Shown here in pieces: positions 1 through 7,392 of a stretch of DNA of 19,961 nt (position 1 is the first letter of the stretch; every line of letters starts with the position of its first letter). This stretch comes from Bacteroidia bacterium (lineage in GTDB: Bacteria > Bacteroidota > Bacteroidia > Bacteroidales > Azobacteroidaceae). The stretch spans positions 1 through 19,961 of the forward strand of contig BNXB01000022.1 in NCBI GenBank assembly GCA_025999255.1, written 5' to 3'. The position numbers were made by a program, and so were the translations under genes. The notes under the pieces are model-generated. The model worked only from the letters and a program-made list of their open reading frames with translations. It ran no database searches and had not been told where the DNA came from.

Positions 1-76
1 AAATTGAGGCAAATCCCAAAGTACAATAAATTTCTTTGAGAGTCTCTAATAGGTCTCTGAATGTTTTGGAGAATAG

Positions 77-298
77 TTGGAGAATGATAGCCCGAAATGT
101 ATTAAACGCAGTTTACCGGATGGTTACGTTGATGACAGGTATCGTAAGAAAGCTTTGATCATATCCAGTCAGTTGCCTGTCAGTGACTGGTACGCGGTCA
201 TTGGTAACGAACTGATTGCAGAAGCCTGCTTAGACAGAATCGTACATAAAGCAATCCGATTCCAGCTAAAAGGAGAGAGTCTGAGAAAAAAGTATTAA
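77..298 (+). pseudogene. istB: C-terminal fragment of IS21-family helper ATPase IstB
   Basis: The open frame encodes 73 residues. From about residue 16 it reads like the C-terminal end of IstB, with the family-typical stretches KALIISSQLPVSDWY and LDRIVHKAIRFQLKGESLRKK. Full-length IstB is around 250 residues and carries Walker A and B motifs; neither is present, so about three quarters of the protein is missing. The frame opens at a TTG with no supporting context, and the first 15 or so residues do not resemble IstB, so the fragment is unlikely to be an expressed gene. In intact elements IstB is the AAA+ ATPase that assists the IstA transposase in target choice. The fragment lies directly before the element's terminal repeats, as expected for the last gene of an IS21 element. 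Confidence 0.8.
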
Positions 299-328
299 TT
301 TTACACCTGCCAACAAAAAAATGAACAA

Positions 329-373
329 AAAGTGAACGGATATCACCGGAAAAAGTGAACGGATATCACCGGA
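329..373. repeat. Two tandem IS21 terminal repeats
   Basis: Two identical 22-bp copies built on AAAGTGAACGGATATCACC plus GGA occupy 329-350 and 352-373, giving a period of 23 bp. They lie between the istB remnant and the probable right end near 380. Repeats of this kind at IS21-family ends are known transposase-binding sites; the assignment here rests on their position and on the GTGAAC...CACCGG pattern. Confidence 0.75.
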
Positions 374-380
374 ATACGCA

Positions 381-523
381 ATTTGAAGGTTTGAGGAATT
401 TCATTGAAGATACCCTGCATTCTCAATTTCCAAAAGAAAAGGTTTGCGTACCCAGAAGCGGCAAAGTATAAAATGTATGCGATTTCGGTGAAGCTACGGT
501 AGATCAGCTTATTGGTAGCGAAG
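381..523. other. Flank between IS21 end and kelch gene, no recognisable gene
   Basis: This 143-bp stretch lies between the probable IS21 right end and the stop codon of the kelch protein gene. It holds short open frames on both strands, but none shows a family I recognise, and no hairpin followed by a T-run is evident. It may be 3' flank of the kelch gene or decayed sequence. Confidence 0.4.
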
Positions 524-1876
524 TTATTCCATATATTTCCGGGTTTTATTAAACTCTGCCATATCAATAGAATACAATCCGTTACTTGCTTCGTTGTTTT
601 CGTTACTTACTTCGTTGTTTTCATTACTTGCTTCGTTGTTTTCCATTCCGCCAATAATATATAATTTCCCATCGGCATATACCATGGAAGCTAACGATAC
701 ATTGATGCTTATCATATAGAAACCTTCCGTTTGCTTTGTTTTGGTATTATAAACCTGAATACGCGATCCGTCGAGAATGTATATTTTATGATCGTGAGCG
801 ACAATAGCCGCCCGGCCTACAGGATGTAACAATTTACCCTCATCCGTCCATTTTCCGGTTGCAATATCGTATGCTTCCATTTTGTCCAGTGCCGCATTTC
901 TGAAGCCGCCTACAACATAAATAACAGAATCGATCAATACCGCTTGCGTCTCTTTCCCTTTCGGCATAACGCCCAGGTCATACCAATAACCCGACGACAA
1001 ATTATACAAGTGCATTTTGTCGGAATATACCTTTTGCTCACTTTCATGTTTCCGGATAGAACCGCCCATTACTATAATGTTGTCTTTATACAACACGGAT
1101 GCGAAATTAGCGGCCTGATGCGGATTCATTTTGTCAATTAAAACGGTGTCTCGTAAACGGTCGTACACATCGATGGTTTCAGCCAGATATTCGCGCCTTT
1201 TGTGCAATTGAAAGTTGCCGATAACTCCTCCCAATTGTGTGCCACCGATGATATAAAGCCGTCCGGATGCAGGGTGCAGGTGTATGCGATGATATGCCCG
1301 TTTTGTAAAGGACAGGGGACTTATTTCCCAGGTTCCTATCGCTATATCGTAACTCTGTAACCGGCCGTTGAATTGGAACCATACATTCCAATTTTTTTGA
1401 TTTATAACTTTCACCTCATGGTTAACGGTTTCGTCTCCTCCGGCAATATAAATTTTCCCATTTGTTACCACTGCATCGCTTGCATACACTCCGACGGGCA
1501 TGTTGGTCAACTTCTTACAATGAAGTTCGGATTGCAATTCCTGTGAGCCGGTTACTACTACATCCTGTAATTGTCGGACGTCCATTGTTAACTTTGCCGT
1601 GAAGTTATTACGTCTGAAGTCGGCATAACATACCCTTAACGTTAAATAACCTATATAAGAAATGGTTATTGTGTCGTTATCATGCAATGCCTCTTGCGGC
1701 AATAAGAACATCCCTTTTATGTCGGTAATAGCAACCGTTTTACCATTTATTGCAATAGTTGCACCGGCTAAAGGTTCCATGGACAGGCTATCCAATACAA
1801 TTCCTTTGTTCTCTTGGGCTATGCCAACAAAACAAGAACAAAAATAAAACAACGTCAGCATGATGTATTTATTCAT
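524..1876 (-). CDS. Secreted kelch-repeat protein with N-terminal CarboxypepD_reg-like domain
   Basis: The 450-residue product starts with a signal peptide (about residues 1-20, ending GIAQ). Next comes a carboxypeptidase-regulatory-like beta-sandwich (about 23-108; it opens GIVLDSLSMEPLAGATIAI, contains SYIGY, and ends in LQDVVVTG). Residues 125-445 form kelch-type beta-propeller repeats; cores such as GKIYIAGG, GRLYIIGG, NIIVMGG, VIYVVGG and GKLYIIGG are visible, giving about six blades. It is therefore probably periplasmic or surface-exposed. Propellers of this kind usually bind proteins or glycans, and no catalytic residues can be named. A loop in the last blade holds three copies of a seven-residue Asn/Glu/Ser-rich repeat (about 413-433). 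The ATG at 1876 fits the signal peptide and a promoter 10 nt upstream. The gene lies 134 bp after the sigma/FecR operon on the same strand and seems transcribed on its own. The fold is clear; the role is unknown. Confidence 0.85.
   Translation of the reverse strand: MNKYIMLTLFYFCSCFVGIAQENKGIVLDSLSMEPLAGATIAINGKTVAITDIKGMFLLPQEALHDNDTITISYIGYLTLRVCYADFRRNNFTAKLTMDVRQLQDVVVTGSQELQSELHCKKLTNMPVGVYASDAVVTNGKIYIAGGDETVNHEVKVINQKNWNVWFQFNGRLQSYDIAIGTWEISPLSFTKRAYHRIHLHPASGRLYIIGGTQLGGVIGNFQLHKRREYLAETIDVYDRLRDTVLIDKMNPHQAANFASVLYKDNIIVMGGSIRKHESEQKVYSDKMHLYNLSSGYWYDLGVMPKGKETQAVLIDSVIYVVGGFRNAALDKMEAYDIATGKWTDEGKLLHPVGRAAIVAHDHKIYILDGSRIQVYNTKTKQTEGFYMISINVSLASMVYADGKLYIIGGMENNEASNENNEVSNENNEASNGLYSIDMAEFNKTRKYME
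581..643 (-). repeat. In-frame 21-bp tandem repeat (3 copies) in the kelch gene
   Basis: Units at 581-601, 602-622 and 623-643 differ by only one or two bases. They encode NNEASNE, NNEVSNE and NNEASNG in the protein. Because the unit is a multiple of three, copy-number change would lengthen or shorten a surface loop without breaking the frame. Confidence 0.9.
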
Positions 1877-1886
1877 GATATCTGTG

Positions 1887-1894
1887 CAAAAATA
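1887..1894 (-). promoter_or_regulatory. Probable promoter -7 box of the kelch gene
   Basis: Reading the minus strand, TATTTTTG matches the Bacteroidota -7 consensus TAnnTTTG and lies 10 nt before the ATG at 1876. No clear -33 TTTG is seen at the usual distance, so confidence is moderate. It implies a very short leader and transcription separate from the preceding operon. Confidence 0.5.
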
Positions 1895-2010
1895 AAATAA
1901 AGTAACATTGATATTTTTATAAATATATGAATATTAATTAAATAATTTTTTATTTTGTGTCGCTTCTTACTTTATCGGATATACCGGAAGATTAAAGCGA
2001 TTTTTTAAAA

Positions 2011-3552
2011 CTAAAAGCTTTCCTCGATTTTTGATGAAATACGTTCGATTTCATTACTTAATTTTTGTTCCGGCGGAATGATATTAAAATTTTCCCAGAA
2101 GTTAGGATCGTAACTGTATTTTGTTTCTGAAAAGATTTTGCTTGTCGGTAGGCTTTCTTTCGGGGAGAAAGGTTTTGTATCCGTAGTATCCACTTTGGAC
2201 ACCACCATCTCAAAAAAAGAATTGATGGTACTCGAACGATTGAAGAACCAACCTTTCTTCCTGATTGTAAAACTCAGATCCCCACGGATATAATGCAGGT
2301 AGTATTTTCCGGAGAATTCTTTATACGATACTGTATAAACAGCTCCTTTTGGGGTTATATCCATTCCTTTGCTTTGTTTGACGACCAATGATGATTTTGC
2401 TTTTTTTATGTATAAAGGATTGATTTCGAAATGAGCGCTTGACAGGACAGAATTTTCTGCGTCAATGTAAAGTTCTCCTTTATACAAGGGTTCCTTTGTT
2501 TCCGGTTTCTGTTCAAAAGCAATTACATGGGTAGGTTTAGAATCGATTGTTGTCATGTCGATCTTTGCATAGTTGTAGAGGGATCCTCCCTCTGTTTCGA
2601 GAAAATCAGGCAGATTTTTGATCAGATCAAGAAGCAGGGATGCACTGATTCCTGCTTTTAATTTCAAAAGAATGGAATCATTGATATTTTTATTGGAAAT
2701 TTTTCTCATCTTCAATAATTTAACCTGATCATCTTTTTCCGAATAAAAAGGATGTTTGTATATGTTGAATACAGCCTCTGTAAGATTGATAAATCCGTTT
2801 TTATAGTCTATCCCCTCCCTGTAAAAAGCGGTAAAATGTAAGGGTTTACCGGAATAGTTTTCAGAACGTTTTTCCAGCATTTCATTGACAATTTTGAGGG
2901 GATTGACAATGTTAATGATAATTTCCTGAATAGAGACCACCTTGATATTGAGAAAAACATCCATATTTCCTTCCGTCAGTAATTCTACCGGAATATCCTT
3001 GGATTCGTAACCGACGTATGAAAACCGGACTGTCCCATATTTTAACGAATCGGGGATTTTCAGTACGAACTGCCCGTTTTGATTTGCAACGGTACCGATA
3101 CTGTTATCGTTGAGGGTCACGGATGTGAACGGCAGCGGCTCAAAAGAATCCTGATCTTTTATTTCTCCTTCGATTTTAATGAAGGGTTGTTTGATGGAGT
3201 CGGTTTCCTGAACGGAAGGTATTGTTTTGGGCGCTTCGGTTGTTTCGGTATATAACAGGATATGATTACCGATTACTTTCATTTTCAGATCCGGTTTTTG
3301 AGTTACGTCCAGTATTGCCTGCTTCAAGGTATTTTTCCCTTTTTCTATTTTAGCTTTCTTATTATTATCCAGGGTTTTGTTGTTATAAATAAACAACATT
3401 CCGGAAGTTTCGGAAATAATATTAAGCATTTCATATACAGTACCTTTGGATTTGGGTAAACTAATCGCCTTGTTTAGAACCGGATCGTCTGGTACAATTG
3501 CCGACAGACAAAACGGGAAGAGGCAGAATATGCAAAATAGGATGCGTTTCAT
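2011..3552 (-). CDS. STN + CarboxypepD_reg-like exported protein of a sigma/FecR operon (non-barrel)
   Basis: The 513-residue product has a signal peptide (about 1-18) and a short STN (secretin/TonB N-terminal) domain at about 28-101, with the typical opening VYEMLNIISETSGMLFIYN and closing GNHILLY. A carboxypeptidase-regulatory-like domain follows at about 126-205 (EGEIKDQDSFEPLPFTSVTL, SYVGY). From about 215 to the end lies a domain of unknown function with FYRE at 243-246 and NFWENFNII near 484. That C-terminal region is clearly related to the protein encoded at 5081-6355. STN domains are known to pass signals from TonB-dependent transducers to FecR anti-sigma factors, but no plug or outer-membrane barrel follows here and the protein is far too short for one. 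Only 13 nt separate it from fecR, so it is the third gene of the sigma operon and may be FecR's partner (inference). Confidence 0.85.
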   Translation of the reverse strand: MKRILFCIFCLFPFCLSAIVPDDPVLNKAISLPKSKGTVYEMLNIISETSGMLFIYNNKTLDNNKKAKIEKGKNTLKQAILDVTQKPDLKMKVIGNHILLYTETTEAPKTIPSVQETDSIKQPFIKIEGEIKDQDSFEPLPFTSVTLNDNSIGTVANQNGQFVLKIPDSLKYGTVRFSYVGYESKDIPVELLTEGNMDVFLNIKVVSIQEIIINIVNPLKIVNEMLEKRSENYSGKPLHFTAFYREGIDYKNGFINLTEAVFNIYKHPFYSEKDDQVKLLKMRKISNKNINDSILLKLKAGISASLLLDLIKNLPDFLETEGGSLYNYAKIDMTTIDSKPTHVIAFEQKPETKEPLYKGELYIDAENSVLSSAHFEINPLYIKKAKSSLVVKQSKGMDITPKGAVYTVSYKEFSGKYYLHYIRGDLSFTIRKKGWFFNRSSTINSFFEMVVSKVDTTDTKPFSPKESLPTSKIFSETKYSYDPNFWENFNIIPPEQKLSNEIERISSKIEESF

Positions 3553-3565
3553 ACCCCTTGGAAGA

Positions 3566-4402
3566 TTAAGGTTTATAGATGTGAATTCCGTCGGATTTTT
3601 CTGTATATGAGAGATCCAGAGCAGTGCAAATTACTTTTATCATCGAATCGACAGATTGATTTTTAAATGTGACGGTTAATACCGGGTTTTTCAGGTTTTC
3701 GGATTCCAGTATAATATTGGTTCCGCTATTCTCTTTAATTACTTTCAGAATATTTTCCAGTGGTTCGTCTTTGAATTTTATTTTGGAAGTAAATTGAGAA
3801 AATTCTCCTTGAGTGTCTTTTTTAACAAGATTACTTCCTTCAAGGCTTACGGTTTCTCCTGCCGAAATCAGGATAGATTTTCCGTTCAATTTTTTTGTTA
3901 CTTCTACCAAGCCATGTTTGACCGATAATTCGAATGGAAATTCCCCTTTATTGGTGTGGATCCGGAAAGTTGTACCAAGGACTTTGACCAGAACATGTTC
4001 CGTTTCAACCAGGAATGGCCTTTCCGGTTCTTTACTGACATCAAATAAAGCATCTCCTTCAATTTTTACCCTTCTTTCGTCTTCCGGGAAGAGATTAGGA
4101 TAATAAACGGATGTACTCTCCGCCAGATAGACGGTAGAGCCATCTTCTAAAGTCGTTACGAGAGTGGTTCCCGGATCGTTGTTGGTTTTCGACAATAAGT
4201 TATTTTTTTGTTGGTCGGATAACATGAAAATCCCGGTACCGATAAGAATACACAGTAATAAGATTGCTGCTGCCGGAAATAAGATTCCTGTTACCGGATT
4301 CCGGAATCTAATCCGGTACGCAAGTTCTTCCGGAATTAAATTTTCTTGTTCCAATCGGTTATATAAAATCTTCCAGGCTTCATCTTTGTTTATTACATTC
4401 AT
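3566..4402 (-). CDS. FecR-family transmembrane anti-sigma factor
   Basis: The 278-residue product has a short cytoplasmic N-terminal part (1-37) that would hold the sigma factor, and one membrane segment at about 38-61. A periplasmic FecR domain follows at about 78-175 (TLEDGSTVYLAESTSVYYP, GDALFDVSKEPERPFLVET, VLGTTFRI). The C-terminal DUF4974-type, STN-like domain at about 205-278 begins FKDEPLENILKVIKENSGTN. Length and domain order are normal for Bacteroidota FecR proteins. By family, it sequesters the ECF sigma factor until a periplasmic signal from an STN-bearing partner releases it. It starts 4 nt after the sigma stop codon, and the next gene follows after 13 nt, so all three are likely co-transcribed. 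The unusual point is that the adjacent STN protein lacks a TonB-dependent barrel. Family assignment is firm; target genes are unknown. Confidence 0.93.
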   Translation of the reverse strand: MNVINKDEAWKILYNRLEQENLIPEELAYRIRFRNPVTGILFPAAAILLLCILIGTGIFMLSDQQKNNLLSKTNNDPGTTLVTTLEDGSTVYLAESTSVYYPNLFPEDERRVKIEGDALFDVSKEPERPFLVETEHVLVKVLGTTFRIHTNKGEFPFELSVKHGLVEVTKKLNGKSILISAGETVSLEGSNLVKKDTQGEFSQFTSKIKFKDEPLENILKVIKENSGTNIILESENLKNPVLTVTFKNQSVDSMIKVICTALDLSYTEKSDGIHIYKP

Positions 4403-4406
4403 TTGT

Positions 4407-4940
4407 TCATTCGATTTTTAGTTTTCTCAATTCTTTGAGAGCTTTTGTCATTTCCGCTTCGATTGTTTTGGTTGAAAGATTCAATTTTTCTGCAATTTCA
4501 GAATATTTTAATCCTTCAAACCTGCTCATCGTAAAGATTTCCCTGCGGCGTTCGGGTAAATCATTCAATGCCCTATCGATTCGTTCATTCAATTCTTTGT
4601 ATTCCAATTCTTCTTCCGGGGAAGGGAGATTTGTCTTATCGGACTTTATGACCGATTCTTTATAATTTTGCTTTATATGCAAATGTTCCAGATATTGCAA
4701 AGAGTTATTTCGGACAGCCCCATAAAGATAAGCTTTTACCGAAAATGTGATTTCGAGATTTTCCCGGCCTTTCCACATTTTGTAAAATAGTTCCTGAACA
4801 ATCTCTTCAGCCTCCTCTATTGTTCCTACATATGTCAATCCATACCGGCAAAGACCTTCATAGTAGCGTTTGAAAAGCGTTTCGAACGCTTTGATTTCGC
4901 CACTTCTTATCCTTTTCAATATCAGATTATCTTCCGCCAC
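4407..4940 (-). CDS. ECF (sigma-70 family) RNA polymerase sigma factor
   Basis: The 177-residue product shows region 2 at about 15-85 (AFETLFKRYYEGLCRYGLTY, then EEAEEIVQELFYKMW) and region 4 at about 120-172. The latter has the helix-turn-helix YSEIAEKLNLSTKTIEAEMTKALKEL. Length and layout match Bacteroidota extracytoplasmic-function sigma factors paired with FecR. It directs RNA polymerase to a small regulon when its anti-sigma factor, encoded 4 nt downstream, is inactivated. The flanking genes for CarboxypepD_reg proteins are plausible members of that regulon (inference). Its leader contains a long inverted repeat of AATT heptamers (4949-5047), and no clear TAnnTTTG box was found upstream. 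The ATG at 4940 gives the normal N-terminus for the family. Confidence 0.93.
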   Translation of the reverse strand: MAEDNLILKRIRSGEIKAFETLFKRYYEGLCRYGLTYVGTIEEAEEIVQELFYKMWKGRENLEITFSVKAYLYGAVRNNSLQYLEHLHIKQNYKESVIKSDKTNLPSPEEELEYKELNERIDRALNDLPERRREIFTMSRFEGLKYSEIAEKLNLSTKTIEAEMTKALKELRKLKIE

Positions 4941-4948
4941 TTTTTTTT

Positions 4949-5047
4949 AATTGACAATTGATAATTGACAATTGACAATTAATATAACACATGTATTTTA
5001 ATTCTCTTTATTATTAATTGTCAATTATCAATTGTCAATTGTCAATT
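4949..5047. repeat. Inverted repeat of AATT-containing heptamers upstream of the sigma gene
   Basis: The left arm (4949-4984) is a run of TTGACAA/TTGATAA heptamers. The right arm (5012-5047) is its reverse complement, TTGTCAA/TTATCAA. The 36-nt arms match at 34 positions and are separated by 27 nt; the two mismatches are transitions. Further heptamers continue for a few bases past the right arm. The element fills most of the 140-bp gap between the 424-aa CarboxypepD_reg gene and the sigma gene. It would form a long AT-rich hairpin in RNA or DNA. Whether it acts as a terminator, regulator or mobile repeat cannot be told from one copy. Confidence 0.9.
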
Positions 5048-5080
5048 ATCAAAGTAACCAAATTTTTGCCAAAAAACCGC

Positions 5081-6355
5081 CTAATTGTATCCTTTTTTTA
5101 GTTTATTAACAGCAGACTCGAGCGATTCGGTCGGTTCAATGATGTTATAGGCGCCCCAAAAATCTTCATCATAGAAATTCATTACCTTATCACTCAGGGA
5201 ATTATTAATGTTAAACGCATCCTTTCGGGGGATAGTGATGACATTATCCGTTTGGTTGTCGGTCACTACCATCTCGCTCAAAACCTCATAATTGGTTGAA
5301 AATAGCCTGCGTTTCCAGTCACACTTGAATTTGATTTCACTACGGATATAGTTCAGGTAAGTAACGCTATCGCGTTGCTTGTATGATACGATATAGGATA
5401 CCTCTTCCGGTTTGAAACGTAAACCGGCGGGTTTCTTTTTCAGAATCATCCCGGTGGCTTTCGTTCGGTCTTTCATATCCAGATTAAATTCCGCCCTCGT
5501 GAATGCCAGTGTTTCGGTATCGATGAAAAATTTTCCGTAATAGAGTGCATAAGGGAGATTTACCCCCAGGGGTTCGAATTTGACTACAAAATGGGGTCTG
5601 TCGTTAATCATAGTCATATCAGCCATACTGAACTTGAAATAAGCTATGGATTCTTTGTCCAGCAATATATCCGGATTTTTAACAATATCGGTCAGTATGG
5701 AGAGATTTGGTCCTCCGACAAGTTTTACTGCCAGGGTATCGCTTTTCTTCGTACTTAGAAGTTTACGTCCTTTGAGTATTTGTACCCGGTCGTAAACAAC
5801 ATTTTCATCGTATGGCGTTTTATATACCTGAATAACAGCTTCGGCAATGTTGATATAGTTCCTTCTTTTTTTTGTCGTTTCACGATAGAATCCTGTCAAA
5901 AGATTCGGATATTTACTGTAATTTACCGGGATTTTGTTGATTGCTTCTTCTATGAGCTTTCCCGGTTCCCAACTTCTGACAACGATTTCCGGTAATTCTT
6001 TAGGTTTGCCTGTCATGTAAAATGTTTCATTAAAAACATTTTTGCCGGTTACCGGAAAACGACTGTTATAGAAACCGACACATGAAAATTCAATATTTGT
6101 AGCGTTGACGGATTCATTGATTTTCAAAGAGAATTCTCCATCTTCATTGGTAATGGTGCCAACATTTGTGCCGGGAACAGATACATTAACATATTCCAAT
6201 TTTTTGTTATTGGACTTATTTTTTACAATTCCACTAATGATAAAGTACTTACCATTTTCTCCGTTTGTATAGTTCTGAGATTGTACCGGATGGGAGAGTA
6301 ATCCCATAACGATTGTCAATAATCCCAATATAGGGTATTTGAATTTTGTTTTCAT
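5081..6355 (-). CDS. Secreted CarboxypepD_reg-like protein, paralogue of the STN protein downstream
   Basis: The 424-residue product has a signal peptide (about 1-27, ending HPVQSQ) and a carboxypeptidase-regulatory-like domain at about 38-125 (SGIVKNKSNNKKLEYVNVSV, GTITNEDGEFSLKI, CVGF, closing LPEIVVRS). A C-terminal domain of unknown function runs from about 130 to 420. That domain shares landmarks in the same order with the 513-aa protein at 2011-3552: GFYRE at 155-159, NYINIAEAVIQVYKTPY, YIVSYKQ, YLNYIRSEIKF and DFWGAYNIIEP. Unlike its paralogue it has no STN domain. It is probably periplasmic or anchored at the outer membrane, and no enzymatic motif is visible. It lies 113 bp after the acyltransferase gene and 140 bp before the sigma gene on the same strand. 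This suggests it belongs functionally with the sigma/FecR system, perhaps as a target (inference). Confidence 0.85.
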   Translation of the reverse strand: MKTKFKYPILGLLTIVMGLLSHPVQSQNYTNGENGKYFIISGIVKNKSNNKKLEYVNVSVPGTNVGTITNEDGEFSLKINESVNATNIEFSCVGFYNSRFPVTGKNVFNETFYMTGKPKELPEIVVRSWEPGKLIEEAINKIPVNYSKYPNLLTGFYRETTKKRRNYINIAEAVIQVYKTPYDENVVYDRVQILKGRKLLSTKKSDTLAVKLVGGPNLSILTDIVKNPDILLDKESIAYFKFSMADMTMINDRPHFVVKFEPLGVNLPYALYYGKFFIDTETLAFTRAEFNLDMKDRTKATGMILKKKPAGLRFKPEEVSYIVSYKQRDSVTYLNYIRSEIKFKCDWKRRLFSTNYEVLSEMVVTDNQTDNVITIPRKDAFNINNSLSDKVMNFYDEDFWGAYNIIEPTESLESAVNKLKKGYN

Positions 6356-6468
6356 GATTTGGCTGTATTTATGTGTTATACTTCCTGTTTTAATATAAGA
6401 TGGTTGAGGAAGAAAATACCCTATTTTTTAATTGAAGGTTTTACGTTATACCGTTGTCCGTTTTACAT

Positions 6469-7392
6469 TTATCGTGCGTAAGCCCGACGTAAAACGTATA
6501 ATGTACAGCGTATGACTTTTCCCAGAAGGTTGTCTTTTATAACCAGGGGATAATCTTCCCGGAATGCGCCGAATCCTTCATAAAACCGGGCGATATTAGG
6601 AATGGATGAACCTTCGAAATCAAGAATTAATCCGGAAGTTGCATGATGATGAATAAACCTGTCGATTAAAAAAGACATGCTTTGTTGTTTACGCCCTTGA
6701 GGGGTAGAAACCGGAACCATATAATAAACACGATTTTTCCAGTAAAGAAAAAATACACAGGATAAAATATCTCCGGAATTATTCCGGACATTCCAAATTT
6801 CTGTTTTGGCATTTCTACCGGCAGATTCGATTATTTTTTTTAATAAAGGTAATAGTTTGATAACCGGTCTTTCAGATGCATTACGGATTAAGACGTTAAC
6901 GTATGTATCCGGTTCTGTGGAGTGAAAAACCTGTAAATTCCCGGTTTCGGATTTCCTGATATTCCGTTGACAATTGGTTTTGTATTTTTTTCTAATCTGT
7001 TCGTAAGATTGACCCATATCCAGAAGGTAATTCTGCTGTAACCGGGCTTTTTGATTTTCAAATACATTGCCCGAATTCAGCTGAAGTCGATAGTAAAAAT
7101 AGGAAATATGTTCAATAAAGCCTGTGATTATTTTTTCTTCTACCGGAATAGCTGAGAATATCCCAAGTTGCTGGCAAAAAGAAGGTTGTATGGAGTATGA
7201 CAGTCCGGATTTCTTTTTCACAGGTATGGGCATCACTATTCCGTAATCTTCTGTTGCAAGCAATTCCCAACCCGGAGATACGGTGTCCAGGTACCAGGAC
7301 ATCGCATAAACAGTACCTTGCAATGATTTTAAAATACATTCGTCATAAGCAGGCTTGTCTATTTCATGATGTTTGAAATGGATGATCTTCAT
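6469..7392 (-). CDS. GNAT/FemAB-like acyltransferase domain protein
   Basis: The 307-residue product resembles the Bacteroidota family of GNAT-fold (Acetyltransf_6/FemAB-like) proteins. Landmarks are YAMSWYLDTVSPGWELL near residues 29-45, the central segment IRKKYKTNCQRNIRKSE, and the C-terminal half with VYYMVPVSTPQGRK, LILDFEGSSIPNIARFYEGF and GAFREDYPLV. No signal peptide is visible, so it is expected to be cytoplasmic. The family transfers acyl or aminoacyl groups in envelope or peptidoglycan precursor synthesis, but the substrate cannot be read from the sequence. Its ATG overlaps the stop of the M20 deacylase gene in an ATGA, implying translational coupling. An acyltransferase paired with an amide-cleaving M20 enzyme may act on the same compound, though this is only a suggestion. 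Confidence 0.75.
   Translation of the reverse strand: MKIIHFKHHEIDKPAYDECILKSLQGTVYAMSWYLDTVSPGWELLATEDYGIVMPIPVKKKSGLSYSIQPSFCQQLGIFSAIPVEEKIITGFIEHISYFYYRLQLNSGNVFENQKARLQQNYLLDMGQSYEQIRKKYKTNCQRNIRKSETGNLQVFHSTEPDTYVNVLIRNASERPVIKLLPLLKKIIESAGRNAKTEIWNVRNNSGDILSCVFFLYWKNRVYYMVPVSTPQGRKQQSMSFLIDRFIHHHATSGLILDFEGSSIPNIARFYEGFGAFREDYPLVIKDNLLGKVIRCTLYVLRRAYAR

Larger units (their letters stand above)
77..380 (+). mobile_element. 3' remnant of an IS21-family insertion sequence
   Basis: The stretch carries the tail of an IstB-type ATPase gene followed by two direct copies of a GTGAACGGATATCACCGG repeat at 329-373. Multiple terminal repeats and a terminal CA dinucleotide are known features of IS21-family ends. 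The sequence after the second repeat reads GGAATACGCA and reaches CA at 379-380, which I take as the probable right end. The transposase gene istA, most of istB and the left end are absent, so this is a degraded copy unable to move by itself. The exact left boundary is unclear. Positions 1-76 show no recognisable gene. Confidence 0.72.

Noticed and set aside
343..567. 74-aa minus-strand open frame between the IS21 end and the kelch gene
   Set aside because: It runs into the IS repeats and overlaps the kelch gene end in another frame, with no recognisable family.
581..643. Possible CRISPR array
   Set aside because: The units are contiguous 21-bp repeats without spacers and are in frame within a kelch protein gene.
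4951..5047. Repeated TTGACA strings that look like sigma-70 -35 boxes
   Set aside because: They belong to the heptamer repeat, no TATAAT follows at the right spacing, and Bacteroidota promoters use a different consensus.
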